From Mycobacterium angelicum (GTDB lineage Bacteria > Actinomycetota > Actinomycetes > Mycobacteriales > Mycobacteriaceae): DNA of 37,382 nt. Below, in pieces: positions 1-7,184 of the stretch (within the stretch, counting starts at the first letter, position 1; each line of letters starts with the position of its first letter). Position numbers and translations under genes: made by a program. The notes under the pieces were generated by a model. That model was not told the origin of the DNA and searched no databases. It saw only the letters and a list, made by a program, of their open reading frames with translations. The stretch is taken from assembly GCF_002086155.1 (NCBI RefSeq), contig NZ_MVHE01000054.1, positions 1-37,382 on the forward strand, written 5' to 3'.

Positions 1-722
1 GCCCGCCACCCCACGCCTGGAACGCCGGGCCGCCGCCGCCCGGGCCGCCGCCTGGGCCGCCGCCGCAGTTCGCGGGTCTACCGCCCCCGCGCGGACGCAA
101 TCCGTGGGCCATCGTCACCGGGGTGGCCGCGCTCTTCCTGGTGCTCATCCTGGGCGCGATCGCCATCTGGGCGGCCACCAAGGACGACGACAAGCCGCAG
201 CCCGACGCGCGCCGGACGACGACCACCACCACGACCACCCGGACCACGCCGCCGACCACGACGCTCACCACCACGACGCTGACCCCGACACCGACTTCGG
301 CTGCCCAGGCCCGGCTGATGAGCCTGCTGCCGCCGGGCTATCCCACCGGCAGCTGCACGCCGGATAGTCAACCGATGCCGGGCGCGGTGGTTTCGGTCAA
401 GTGCGGGCAGAACACCGATCCCAACGGGCCGAAAGTCTCGGCCTTCGGGCTCTACTCCGACGTCGCCGCGGTGAAGAAGGCCTTCACCGCTTTCATCGGC
501 ACCTTCACCATCCAGGGCTGTCCCGGCGGGAAGGCATCGCCGGGTACGTGGTGGCACAACCAGGATCCAAAGACCGTCCTCGGTCAGATCGCCTGCGGCA
601 ACTACAAAGGCAACGAGCCGCAGGTTATGTGGAGCAATGAGCAGACGCTGATGTTCGGGCTCGCCGCGGGAAATCCGCAAACTCTCGATCAGCTGTACAA
701 ATGGTGGGCTTCCCACTCGTAG
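1..722 (+). CDS. Ser/Thr protein kinase, C-terminal part (PknF-like), 5' end outside window
   Basis: Only the C-terminal end is present; the open frame runs in from position 3 with no start. It begins in a Pro/Gly-rich cytoplasmic linker, then RNPW and a single membrane helix (about 105-170), then an acidic/basic patch, a Thr-rich stalk (about 213-300) and an extracytoplasmic domain with PPGYPTGSC, CGQNTDPNGP and a final LDQLYKWWASHS. This architecture, and the ending, match mycobacterial transmembrane kinases of the PknF type as I remember them. The RNPW-helix junction closely resembles that of PknH downstream, so the two kinases are likely paralogues. The catalytic domain is not visible, so activity cannot be judged. 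The stop lies 16 bases before the FHA-ABC exporter gene, suggesting co-transcription, as pknF is with Rv1747 in M. tuberculosis. Substrate inference: the exporter's FHA domains. Confidence 0.8.
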   Translation, partial: PPPHAWNAGPPPPGPPPGPPPQFAGLPPPRGRNPWAIVTGVAALFLVLILGAIAIWAATKDDDKPQPDARRTTTTTTTTRTTPPTTTLTTTTLTPTPTSAAQARLMSLLPPGYPTGSCTPDSQPMPGAVVSVKCGQNTDPNGPKVSAFGLYSDVAAVKKAFTAFIGTFTIQGCPGGKASPGTWWHNQDPKTVLGQIACGNYKGNEPQVMWSNEQTLMFGLAAGNPQTLDQLYKWWASHS

Positions 723-738
723 GCATCGGAGGCTGCAC

Positions 739-3111
739 ATGCAAGACCGGCAAAACAGGCAAGCCATCAGTCCGGCTCAGCTGGAGTTGAGGGCCGCCGG
801 CCGTACCTGGCACGCCACCGCGAACCGGGTGTGGACCATCGGCCGCGCGGCGGAAGCCGATATCCGCCTTGACAATCCGCGGGTGTCGCGCGACCACGCG
901 GTGCTCGAGCCCACGCCCGAAGGCTGGGTGCTGGCCAACCGCAGCAGCAACGGCACGTTTCTGGACGGGCAGCGCGTCGAGCGCCTGGCGATCCGGCAGC
1001 CGGTCACCGTGGTACTCGGTTCGGCGTCGTCCGGGGAGGTAGTGGAACTGCACCCGGCGGCCCCGCCACAGCCGGCCGCGGCTAGGCCCAACGCCGCTGA
1101 GCCGCCGATACCGGGCGGGACCACGGTCGCCCGCCCGCCCACGGCCGTGCACGCCATCGACCAGTTGGTCGTCACGATCGGCCGCGGACAGGACAACAAC
1201 ATCGTCCTGAACGACCTGCTGGTATCCCGGCGCCACGCGATGCTGCGCCGCTCCGGCAACCAGTGGGAGCTGGTCGACAACCACAGCGCCAACGGCACCT
1301 ACGTCAACGGCAACCGGATCAACCGGGCGCTCATCGGGCCCGACGACATCGTCGGCATCGGCCACCAGCTGATGCACCTGTCCGACGATCGGTTGGTGGA
1401 ATACGTTGACACCGGCGATATTTCGTACGAAGCGTCCAACCTGCGGGTGGTCACCAACAAGGGCCGCGTGCTGCTGTCCGACGTCACCTTCGCCCTGCCG
1501 CAACGCAGCCTGCTGGCGGTGGTGGGCCCCAGCGGCGCCGGGAAATCGACCTTGCTCGGCGCGCTGACCGGATTCCGCCCGGCCGGCAGCGGTTCGGTTC
1601 GCTATGACGAGCGCGACCTCTACGACAACTACGCCGAGCTGCGGCACCGCATCGGCTTCGTGCCGCAGGACGACATCCTGCACACCCCGCTGACCGTCCG
1701 TCGGGCACTGAATTACGCTGCGCGCCTTAGGTTTCCACAGGATGTCTCGGCCAGCGAACGCAAGCAGCGCATCGAGGAAGTACTGACCGAGCTCGGGCTG
1801 TCCACCCAGGCCGATCAGCGCATCGACAGCTTGTCGGGCGGTCAGCGTAAACGCACCAGCGTCGCCCTGGAGCTGCTGACCAAACCGTCGCTGCTGTTCC
1901 TCGACGAACCGACCTCAGGCCTTGACCCGGGCTATGAGAAGTCGGTGATGCAAACGCTGCGCTCGCTGGCCGACGACGGGCGCTCGGTGGTGGTGGTCAC
2001 CCACAACATCGCCCACCTCAACATGTGCGACCGGTTGCTGATCCTGGCCCCCGGCGGTCGGCTGGCCTACTTCGGCCCACCGCAACAGGCGCTGAGCTAC
2101 TTCAACTGCACCGACTTCGCCGACCTGTTCACCCTTCTCGAACACGACAAGGCCACCGACTGGACCGCCCGGTTCAACAGCTCACCGTTGCGCGCGGCGC
2201 TGGCGCCGCGCCCGCCGCAGCGGACGCCCCATCCCGGCCTGGCGCCGGCGGCGAAGCCGGTGGCCCAGCAGAGCGCGCTGGCCCAGTTCGCCATCCTGTC
2301 CCGGCGCTATCTCGCCGTCATCGCCGCCGACCGGCAGTATTCGGTGTTTCTGCTGCTGCTGCCGTTGCTGCTCAGCCTGTTCGCCTACGCCGTGCCGGGC
2401 GAGGCGGGTTTGTCACTGGCCAAGGCGATTGCGCAGAAGTCGACGCAGCCCTCCCAGTTGCTGGTGTTGCTCATCATCGGCGGCGGCTTGATGGGCTGTG
2501 CGGCCTCGATCCGCGAAATCGTCAAGGAGCAAGCCATATACCGGCGAGAACATGGCATCGGCTTGTCCGGCGGCGCCTATCTGGCGTCCAAGCTGGTGGT
2601 GCTGACGGTGCTGACGACCGTGCAGGGGCTGATTCTGGGCTTCCTCGGGGTCGCGTTCCTGCCGCCACCCGATCAGTCGGTGGTGCTGCCGTGGCCCAGG
2701 CTGGAGGTGGCGGTCGCGGTCGTCGCCGTCACCGTGGTCACGATGATCATCGGCCTGCTGATTTCGGCGATGATCGGCAACGCCGACCGGGGCATGCCGC
2801 TGCTGGTGCTGGTGGTCTTCGCCGAACTGGTGCTGTGCGGCGGGATGTTCGGGGTGAAGGGCCGCATTCCGCTCGAGCAGCTGGCGTGGTTGTCGCCGTC
2901 GCGGTGGGCCTTTGCGATGGGAGCTTCGACGGTCGATCTCAACGACCTGCGCCGGACCGTGCCCGGCGGGGAACAGGATCCCTTGTGGGACTACGACGTC
3001 AGTACCTGGCTGCTGGCCGCCGGGGCATGTGTGGTGCAGGCGATAGTGCTGGTGCTGCTGATCGGGCTACAGCTACGGCGCCTGGGCCCACAACGCAAGG
3101 CCCGCAAGTGA
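739..3111 (+). CDS. Two-FHA-domain ABC exporter, Rv1747 family
   Basis: 790 residues. FHA domain 1 spans roughly 15-105 (GR at 35-36, SRDH, SSNGTF) and FHA domain 2 roughly 140-215 (TIGRG, SRRH, SANGTYVNG); both keep the Arg, Ser and Asn that grip phosphothreonine. The nucleotide-binding domain follows, with Walker A GPSGAGKST near 264, signature LSGGQRKR near 365 and Walker B/D-loop LFLDEPTSGLD near 388. The C-terminal third has about six membrane helices of the ABC-2 (ABCG-like) type. A GGAGG box sits six bases before the ATG. In M. tuberculosis Rv1747 the FHA domains bind the phosphorylated kinase PknF, and export of cell-envelope glycolipid has been proposed. This protein is shorter than Rv1747 (about 865 residues) and diverges enough to be a paralogue. 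Cargo is unknown. Confidence 0.9.
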   Translation: MQDRQNRQAISPAQLELRAAGRTWHATANRVWTIGRAAEADIRLDNPRVSRDHAVLEPTPEGWVLANRSSNGTFLDGQRVERLAIRQPVTVVLGSASSGEVVELHPAAPPQPAAARPNAAEPPIPGGTTVARPPTAVHAIDQLVVTIGRGQDNNIVLNDLLVSRRHAMLRRSGNQWELVDNHSANGTYVNGNRINRALIGPDDIVGIGHQLMHLSDDRLVEYVDTGDISYEASNLRVVTNKGRVLLSDVTFALPQRSLLAVVGPSGAGKSTLLGALTGFRPAGSGSVRYDERDLYDNYAELRHRIGFVPQDDILHTPLTVRRALNYAARLRFPQDVSASERKQRIEEVLTELGLSTQADQRIDSLSGGQRKRTSVALELLTKPSLLFLDEPTSGLDPGYEKSVMQTLRSLADDGRSVVVVTHNIAHLNMCDRLLILAPGGRLAYFGPPQQALSYFNCTDFADLFTLLEHDKATDWTARFNSSPLRAALAPRPPQRTPHPGLAPAAKPVAQQSALAQFAILSRRYLAVIAADRQYSVFLLLLPLLLSLFAYAVPGEAGLSLAKAIAQKSTQPSQLLVLLIIGGGLMGCAASIREIVKEQAIYRREHGIGLSGGAYLASKLVVLTVLTTVQGLILGFLGVAFLPPPDQSVVLPWPRLEVAVAVVAVTVVTMIIGLLISAMIGNADRGMPLLVLVVFAELVLCGGMFGVKGRIPLEQLAWLSPSRWAFAMGASTVDLNDLRRTVPGGEQDPLWDYDVSTWLLAAGACVVQAIVLVLLIGLQLRRLGPQRKARK

Positions 3112-3113
3112 TT

Positions 3114-3245
3114 TCAGGCGTGCTTCATCATGAAGGGGACGCCGCTGACAGCCAGTTCGCCGTAGGAAAGCTGTACGGAGAGCACCCGGTAGCCGATGTA
3201 GTAGACCCCGTATGACCAGGCGCGCTCGACTGCGGTAGTAAGCAT
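3114..3245 (-). CDS. Small hypothetical protein, 43 residues
   Basis: Opposite-strand ORF reading MLTTAVERAW at the start and VPFMMKHA at the end. The chosen ATG (3243-3245) is preceded by AAGGGGAGAAAG, a good ribosome-binding site at normal spacing; longer in-frame starts upstream have no such site. The peptide is rich in Tyr, Val and Leu and could be a short amphipathic or membrane-associated helix, but I recognise no family. It lies between the end of the exporter gene and the divergent pknH, converging on the exporter gene with a gap of only 2 bases. The ribosome-binding site and normal amino-acid composition argue for a real gene; no homologue is known to me. Confidence 0.5.
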   Translation of the reverse strand: MLTTAVERAWSYGVYYIGYRVLSVQLSYGELAVSGVPFMMKHA

Positions 3246-3359
3246 CTTTCTCCCCTTGGTTCGGCTGCTGGGAGAAGCATCGGCCGGTGCACTTGCCACA
3301 TCCTTGACGGATGCTTGGGATAGTGTCGGCGCATTGCGGGTTGATTTGGAGGATCAGCA
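3246..3359. promoter_or_regulatory. Divergent control region, small ORF / pknH
   Basis: This 114-base gap separates the small minus-strand ORF from pknH and must carry the start signals of both. The pknH side shows TTGACG at 3304-3309 followed by TAGTGT at 3321-3326, but the spacing of 11 is too short for a standard sigma-A promoter, so I do not assign a -35/-10 pair. The GGAGG at 3348-3352, seven bases from the ATG, fixes the pknH start. The small ORF has AAGGGGAG just before its ATG. Confidence 0.4.
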
Positions 3360-5261
3360 ATGAGCGACGCGCAGGACTCGCGGGTGGGGTCGACCTTCGG
3401 TCCCTACCACCTGAAGCGGTTGCTGGGCCGCGGCGGGATGGGCGAGGTCTACGAGGCCGAGCACACCGTCAAGGAGTGGACGGTCGCGCTGAAGGTGATG
3501 ACCGCGGAGTTCAGCAAGGACCCGGTGTTTCGCGAGCGGATGAAGCGCGAGGCGCGCATCGCCGGCCGGTTGCAGGAACCGCACGTGGTGCCCATCCACG
3601 ACTACGGCGAAGTCGACGGGCAACTGTTTCTGGAGATGCGCCTCGTGGAGGGCACCGACCTGGACAGCCTGCTCAAGCGATTCGGCCCGCTGACCCCGCC
3701 GCGCACGGTCGCCATCATCACCCAGATCGCCTCGGCCCTGGACGCCGCGCACGCCGCCGGCGTGATGCACCGCGACGTCAAGCCGCAGAACATTCTGGTC
3801 ACCCGCGACGACTTCGCTTATCTGGTCGACTTCGGGATCGCCAGCGCCACCACCGACGAGAAGCTGACCCAATTGGGTACGGCGGTGGGCACCTGGAAAT
3901 ACATGGCCCCGGAACGGTTTTCCAATGACGAGGTCACCTACCGCGCCGACATCTACGCGCTGGCCTGCGTGCTGCATGAATGCCTGACGGGCGCCCCGCC
4001 GTATCGCGCCGACAGCGCCGGCACCCTGGTGACCGCTCACCTCATGGAGCCCATCCCCCAGCCCAGCGTCGCGCGCGCGGGTATCCCGAAGGCGTTCGAC
4101 ACGGTGGTGGCTCGCGGCATGGCCAAGAAGCCCGAGGACCGCTACGCCAGTGCCGGCGATCTGGCGTTAGCCGCCCATGAAGCGCTCAGCGATCCCGACC
4201 AGGACCACGCCGCCGACATCCTGCGCCGTAGCCAGGAATCCACCCTGCCCGGTCCGCCCGTCCCGGCCCCGGCGCCGCCGACCAAGCCGGCCACCGCGCT
4301 GGCCCCGCCGTCGAATCCGCACCTGCGGCCGGGTCCCGTCACCCCGCCGCAGCAGCCGCAGCAGCAGCGGCCGCAGTATCAGCCGGCGCCGTCGTATCCG
4401 CCGTCGGGTCCGATACCGCAGCAGCGGCCCGCCAACCAGCCGGGATGGTCGCCACCCAGCGGTCCCATTCCCTACCCGAGCAGCGGGTGGAGCGGCCCAC
4501 AGCAGGCCGTGCCGCCACCACAGCAGCCCGGCGGCCCGGCGCCGTGGAACCAGGGGCCGGCACCGGCGGGCAAGCGCAATCCGTGGCCCATCGTGGCCGC
4601 GGTCGCCATCGTGCTGGTCTTGATCGTGGGCGGGATCGGCATCTGGCTGGTGATTCAGCCCAAGCCCAAGCCGCCGCCCAAGCCCATCGCCGAGGACCGG
4701 CTGAGCTCACTGCTGCTCAGCCCTGCGGAAGTCAACTCGGTGATGGGCGCATCGACGATCGCGCCCGGCAAACCCATCACGACGATGGATGCCCCGACAT
4801 TGACTGTCTCCCAGCCGGATTGCCAGGGCGCGCTCTACACCAGCCAAGCCCCGGTCTACGCCGGCACCGGATACACCGGGATCAGCGCGCTGGTGTCGTC
4901 CGAGCCGGGCGACAACTACGACCACTGGGTCAACCAGGCCGCCATCGCCTTCCCGTCCGCCGACAAAGCCCGCGACTTCGTCCAGACCGCGGCGGGCAAG
5001 TGGAAGAACTGCGCGGGCAAGACCGTCACCGTCACCAACAAGGGCAAGACCTACCGGTGGACCTTCGCCCAAGTAGAAGGCAGCCCGCCGCGGATCACGG
5101 TGGTGGACACCCAGGAGGGCGCCGACGGCTGGGAGTGCCAGCGCGCGCTGAGCGTGGCCAACAATGTGGTGGCCGACGTCAACGCGTGCGGCTACAAGAT
5201 CACCGATCAGGGCGGGCAGATCGTCGACCAGATGATCGCCAAGATCAATAAGGCGAGTTAA
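3360..5261 (+). CDS. pknH: Transmembrane Ser/Thr protein kinase PknH
   Basis: 633 residues. The kinase domain shows the glycine loop GRGGMGEVY (23-31), Lys45, catalytic HRDVKPQN (137-144), DFG (157-159) and activation-loop Thr170 and Thr174, the positions known to be autophosphorylated in M. tuberculosis PknH, then MAPERF. A long Pro/Gln-rich linker (about 295-405) leads to one membrane helix (about 408-432) and an extracytoplasmic PknH_C sensor domain with four cysteines near 488, 551, 593 and 610, which form two disulfides in the known structure. In M. tuberculosis the kinase phosphorylates the FHA regulator EmbR and affects arabinan synthesis. Here the visible upstream neighbour is an FHA exporter instead. 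GGAGG precedes the ATG. The stop overlaps that of abmR at a shared TTAA. Confidence 0.96.
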   Translation: MSDAQDSRVGSTFGPYHLKRLLGRGGMGEVYEAEHTVKEWTVALKVMTAEFSKDPVFRERMKREARIAGRLQEPHVVPIHDYGEVDGQLFLEMRLVEGTDLDSLLKRFGPLTPPRTVAIITQIASALDAAHAAGVMHRDVKPQNILVTRDDFAYLVDFGIASATTDEKLTQLGTAVGTWKYMAPERFSNDEVTYRADIYALACVLHECLTGAPPYRADSAGTLVTAHLMEPIPQPSVARAGIPKAFDTVVARGMAKKPEDRYASAGDLALAAHEALSDPDQDHAADILRRSQESTLPGPPVPAPAPPTKPATALAPPSNPHLRPGPVTPPQQPQQQRPQYQPAPSYPPSGPIPQQRPANQPGWSPPSGPIPYPSSGWSGPQQAVPPPQQPGGPAPWNQGPAPAGKRNPWPIVAAVAIVLVLIVGGIGIWLVIQPKPKPPPKPIAEDRLSSLLLSPAEVNSVMGASTIAPGKPITTMDAPTLTVSQPDCQGALYTSQAPVYAGTGYTGISALVSSEPGDNYDHWVNQAAIAFPSADKARDFVQTAAGKWKNCAGKTVTVTNKGKTYRWTFAQVEGSPPRITVVDTQEGADGWECQRALSVANNVVADVNACGYKITDQGGQIVDQMIAKINKAS

Positions 5262-5827
5262 CCCGGCAGATCGGGCCCCTGCGCCCGTAGGTCGTCGACG
5301 GCCGACATGGCGTCGCGCAGCTTGGCCAGCCACTCCTCGGTGTGCTCGCCGACCAGCTTGACCGACCACGCCAGGGCATCGGCGCGCGATCGCGCCACGC
5401 CGGCGTCGACGAGCGTGTCGAGCACCTGACGTTCGGGTTGCTTGAGTCGCGTCATCACCGGAACTGCTATGTGGGTGAACAGAATTCGCTCGGCGCCGTT
5501 ATCCGAGTCGACCTCGACGCCCCAGGAAACCTTGCGCCCGTAGCGCTCCTGCGCCTCGTCGGCGATCTTCATCCGCTCCGGCCGGGTGTCTTCGCGGAAC
5601 CGCGACACACGGCCCTGCGCACGCTCTTTGCTTTCGGTTTCACCGGGCAGCTCGCCGACCACGGTGATCTCTTCGCGGTCGACGATGACGGCGGGGTCGC
5701 CGTCGAACCATCCTTCGGGCAGCCGTCCGGCGAACCACTCGGCGGCACCGCTGGCATCGGGTTGCTCGGCCTGCTGCCAGCCCCCGGGGCGCCCGTACCG
5801 GCGTCCATGCATGTGTTGGTGTTTCAT
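5258..5827 (-). CDS. abmR: AbmR-like protein (Rv1265 orthologue), ATP-binding regulator of mcr11
   Basis: 189 residues. It has a His/Gly/Arg-rich N-terminus (MKHQHMHGRRYGRPGG), then a conserved core with AEWFAGRLPEGWFDGDPAVI and a C-terminal helical region ending DLRAQGPDLPG. I place it by synteny and sequence with Rv1265, described in M. tuberculosis as AbmR, a DNA-binding, ATP-responsive protein that activates the neighbouring small RNA mcr11. No classical helix-turn-helix is obvious to me. The start ATG (5825-5827) lies inside an 8-bp direct repeat and has no Shine-Dalgarno sequence, so translation may be leaderless. The M. tuberculosis protein is longer as I recall; no in-frame ATG or GTG lies just upstream here. 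Its stop is interlocked with that of pknH. Confidence 0.8.
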   Translation of the reverse strand: MKHQHMHGRRYGRPGGWQQAEQPDASGAAEWFAGRLPEGWFDGDPAVIVDREEITVVGELPGETESKERAQGRVSRFREDTRPERMKIADEAQERYGRKVSWGVEVDSDNGAERILFTHIAVPVMTRLKQPERQVLDTLVDAGVARSRADALAWSVKLVGEHTEEWLAKLRDAMSAVDDLRAQGPDLPG

Positions 5828-5854
5828 GATTACATGATTACACCGTTACACGTG
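5825..5854. promoter_or_regulatory. Direct repeat and divergent promoter region, abmR / mcr11 candidate
   Basis: CATGATTA occurs twice back to back (5825-5832 and 5833-5840), overlapping the abmR start codon, and is followed by TTACACCGTTACACGTG. The low-GC stretch stands out from its surroundings. TACACC or TACACG could serve as -10 elements for a plus-strand transcript, and TGTAAT on the minus strand for abmR. The repeat is a plausible binding site for AbmR or a cAMP-receptor-type protein; that is inference. Confidence 0.4.
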
Positions 5855-5859
5855 CAATG

Positions 5860-5992
5860 GAATGGCGTTCACCCGCGGCGAACGCAATGGCGATAGACCG
5901 TTGCCCATCGCCAGGCACCGGCGTATTTTTGGTACCGAAGCAGGCCCGGAAAGCGACCAGTCAAAAGTGCCGGAAGATGGGGTGGAATCCGG
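5860..5992 (+). ncRNA. mcr11: Candidate mcr11 small RNA
   Basis: In M. tuberculosis the abundant small RNA Mcr11 lies between Rv1264 and Rv1265 and is transcribed divergently from Rv1265. The same interval is kept here as a 244-base gap between abmR and the cyclase gene. On the plus strand it can form three hairpins: GCGTTC/GAACGC (5865-5870 with 5880-5885), TGGCGAT/ATCGCCA (5888-5894 with 5907-5913) and CCGGA/TCCGG near 5970-5992. Ends are estimated from the known geometry (start about 36 bases from the abmR start codon) and are uncertain. I cannot align it with the M. tuberculosis RNA from memory. Confidence 0.5.
5909..5930 (+). terminator. Weak intrinsic-terminator-like hairpin inside the mcr11 candidate
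   Basis: CGCC (5909-5912) can pair with GGCG (5920-5923) around a 7-base loop and is followed by TATTTTT (5924-5930). The stem is only four pairs, and its left arm competes with the larger 5888-5913 hairpin, so it could be an inefficient or conditional terminator. Termination here would give an RNA of roughly 70 bases; read-through would give a longer form. Confidence 0.3.
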
Positions 5993-6071
5993 CCGTGTCG
6001 GACCCGCATAAGACGGAGTCGGACGCCCCCAAGAGTCGCCCGGGCCTGCCCATATGTTTGCGGGGTTTGCG

Positions 6072-7184
6072 CTAGGCGCGCCGTACCCGGAAAAGCTTCG
6101 CCTCACCCTTGATGCCCTTGAGCCGACGGGTGCCGGTGAACGACCAATGGAACCCCGCCGAGTCCGCCAAGGCCTTTACGTCGTCGTGCACCGCCTCGGT
6201 GACCAGCACCGTCCCCGCCCGCGCCGCCCCGGTAACCCGGCTCGCCGCGTTCACCGGACTGCCGAACCAGTCGCCGGCCCGGCTCACCGCCATCCCGGAG
6301 GCAACCCCGGCCCGCAACCGGGGGAAGCTGTCGTCGGTATCCACCACGTCGACCAGCTTGATGACGGTGTCCAGCAACGGCACGGGGTCGGGGCAGACCA
6401 GCATCACCGCATCGCCGATCGTCTTGATGAACCGCACCGGCGGCACGGTCAGGTCCCGGGCGAGATCGGCCAGCCGGCCGGCGAGCCGGCCGAGCTCCTC
6501 GGCCGACACCACCTCACCCAGCTTGGTGAAGCCCACCAGATCGGCGAAGGCCACCGTGACCTTGCGGGCACCCGGCAGCGGTTTACCGGCGGCTCGCTCA
6601 CCGGCGTTGACCGCCTCGGTTTCCAGCATGTGGCGCAACTGCATGAACAGCATGTCTTGGATCATCGGGCCGAGCAACGGTGCAACCCGGCTGACCAGCG
6701 CCTTCGATGCCTGGGCGATCTGCAGCTCGGTGACGCCCGGGCGCATGATCGTCGACAGCGCGGTGTAACGCATCACCTCGGCGGCGTGCGACAGTCCTTC
6801 GGCCAGTACCCGCACCACCTGCACTACCTGGTCGGGGCTCAACCCCAGCTCGATGAAGCGCTGCGCGCTGGCGGCCGCGACGAGGTCGGCCCGCATGTGC
6901 ACCACCGCGTCCGGGTCGTCCACTCTGGCCAGCCCGACGGCGCGCTGCACCCGCTGCAACAACTCCAGGTCGACGCCGTGGCTCTCGCTGATGTCGCGCG
7001 CGGATACATAGGTGCCGTCGTCGCCGACGAGGTGGCGGGTGGCCAGCAGCAGCGGCGGATTGGTCGACCGGATCTCCTCGGCGGTGATGCCTTCGGCGAG
7101 CAGCCACTCCACCAGCTCGGCACGCTCGGCGCGCGCCGGACCCTCAAGCCCCTCGATGAGACCCTGGAGGTCGTCGTCGGTCAT
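6072..7184 (-). CDS. Class III adenylyl cyclase with autoinhibitory pH-sensor domain (Rv1264 orthologue)
   Basis: 370 residues from the ATG at 7182-7184, chosen because it begins MTDDDLQG and overlaps the amiB2 stop as ATGA. The N-terminal half (about 1-200) is the helical regulatory domain that in Rv1264 inhibits the enzyme and makes it pH-sensitive. The C-terminal cyclase domain keeps metal-binding Asp215 (AFADLVGFT) and Asp258 (IGDAV), adenine-specifying Lys254, and transition-state Asn312 and Arg316 (PVNAASRV). All catalytic residues are present, so it should make cAMP from ATP in the cytoplasm, most at acid pH. The M. tuberculosis protein (397 residues as I recall) has a C-terminal tail that is missing here; the frame stops right after LFRVRRA. 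Translational coupling to amiB2 is likely. Confidence 0.93.
   Translation of the reverse strand: MTDDDLQGLIEGLEGPARAERAELVEWLLAEGITAEEIRSTNPPLLLATRHLVGDDGTYVSARDISESHGVDLELLQRVQRAVGLARVDDPDAVVHMRADLVAAASAQRFIELGLSPDQVVQVVRVLAEGLSHAAEVMRYTALSTIMRPGVTELQIAQASKALVSRVAPLLGPMIQDMLFMQLRHMLETEAVNAGERAAGKPLPGARKVTVAFADLVGFTKLGEVVSAEELGRLAGRLADLARDLTVPPVRFIKTIGDAVMLVCPDPVPLLDTVIKLVDVVDTDDSFPRLRAGVASGMAVSRAGDWFGSPVNAASRVTGAARAGTVLVTEAVHDDVKALADSAGFHWSFTGTRRLKGIKGEAKLFRVRRA

Noticed and set aside
2025..3215. A long alternative plus-strand frame inside the exporter gene
   Set aside because: It overlaps the clear Walker B and membrane-helix coding region in another frame; the product is Arg/Gly/Ala-rich and lacks motifs.
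3304..3326. TTGACG and TAGTGT as a sigma-A promoter for pknH
   Set aside because: The spacer is only 11 bases, well short of the usual 16-18.
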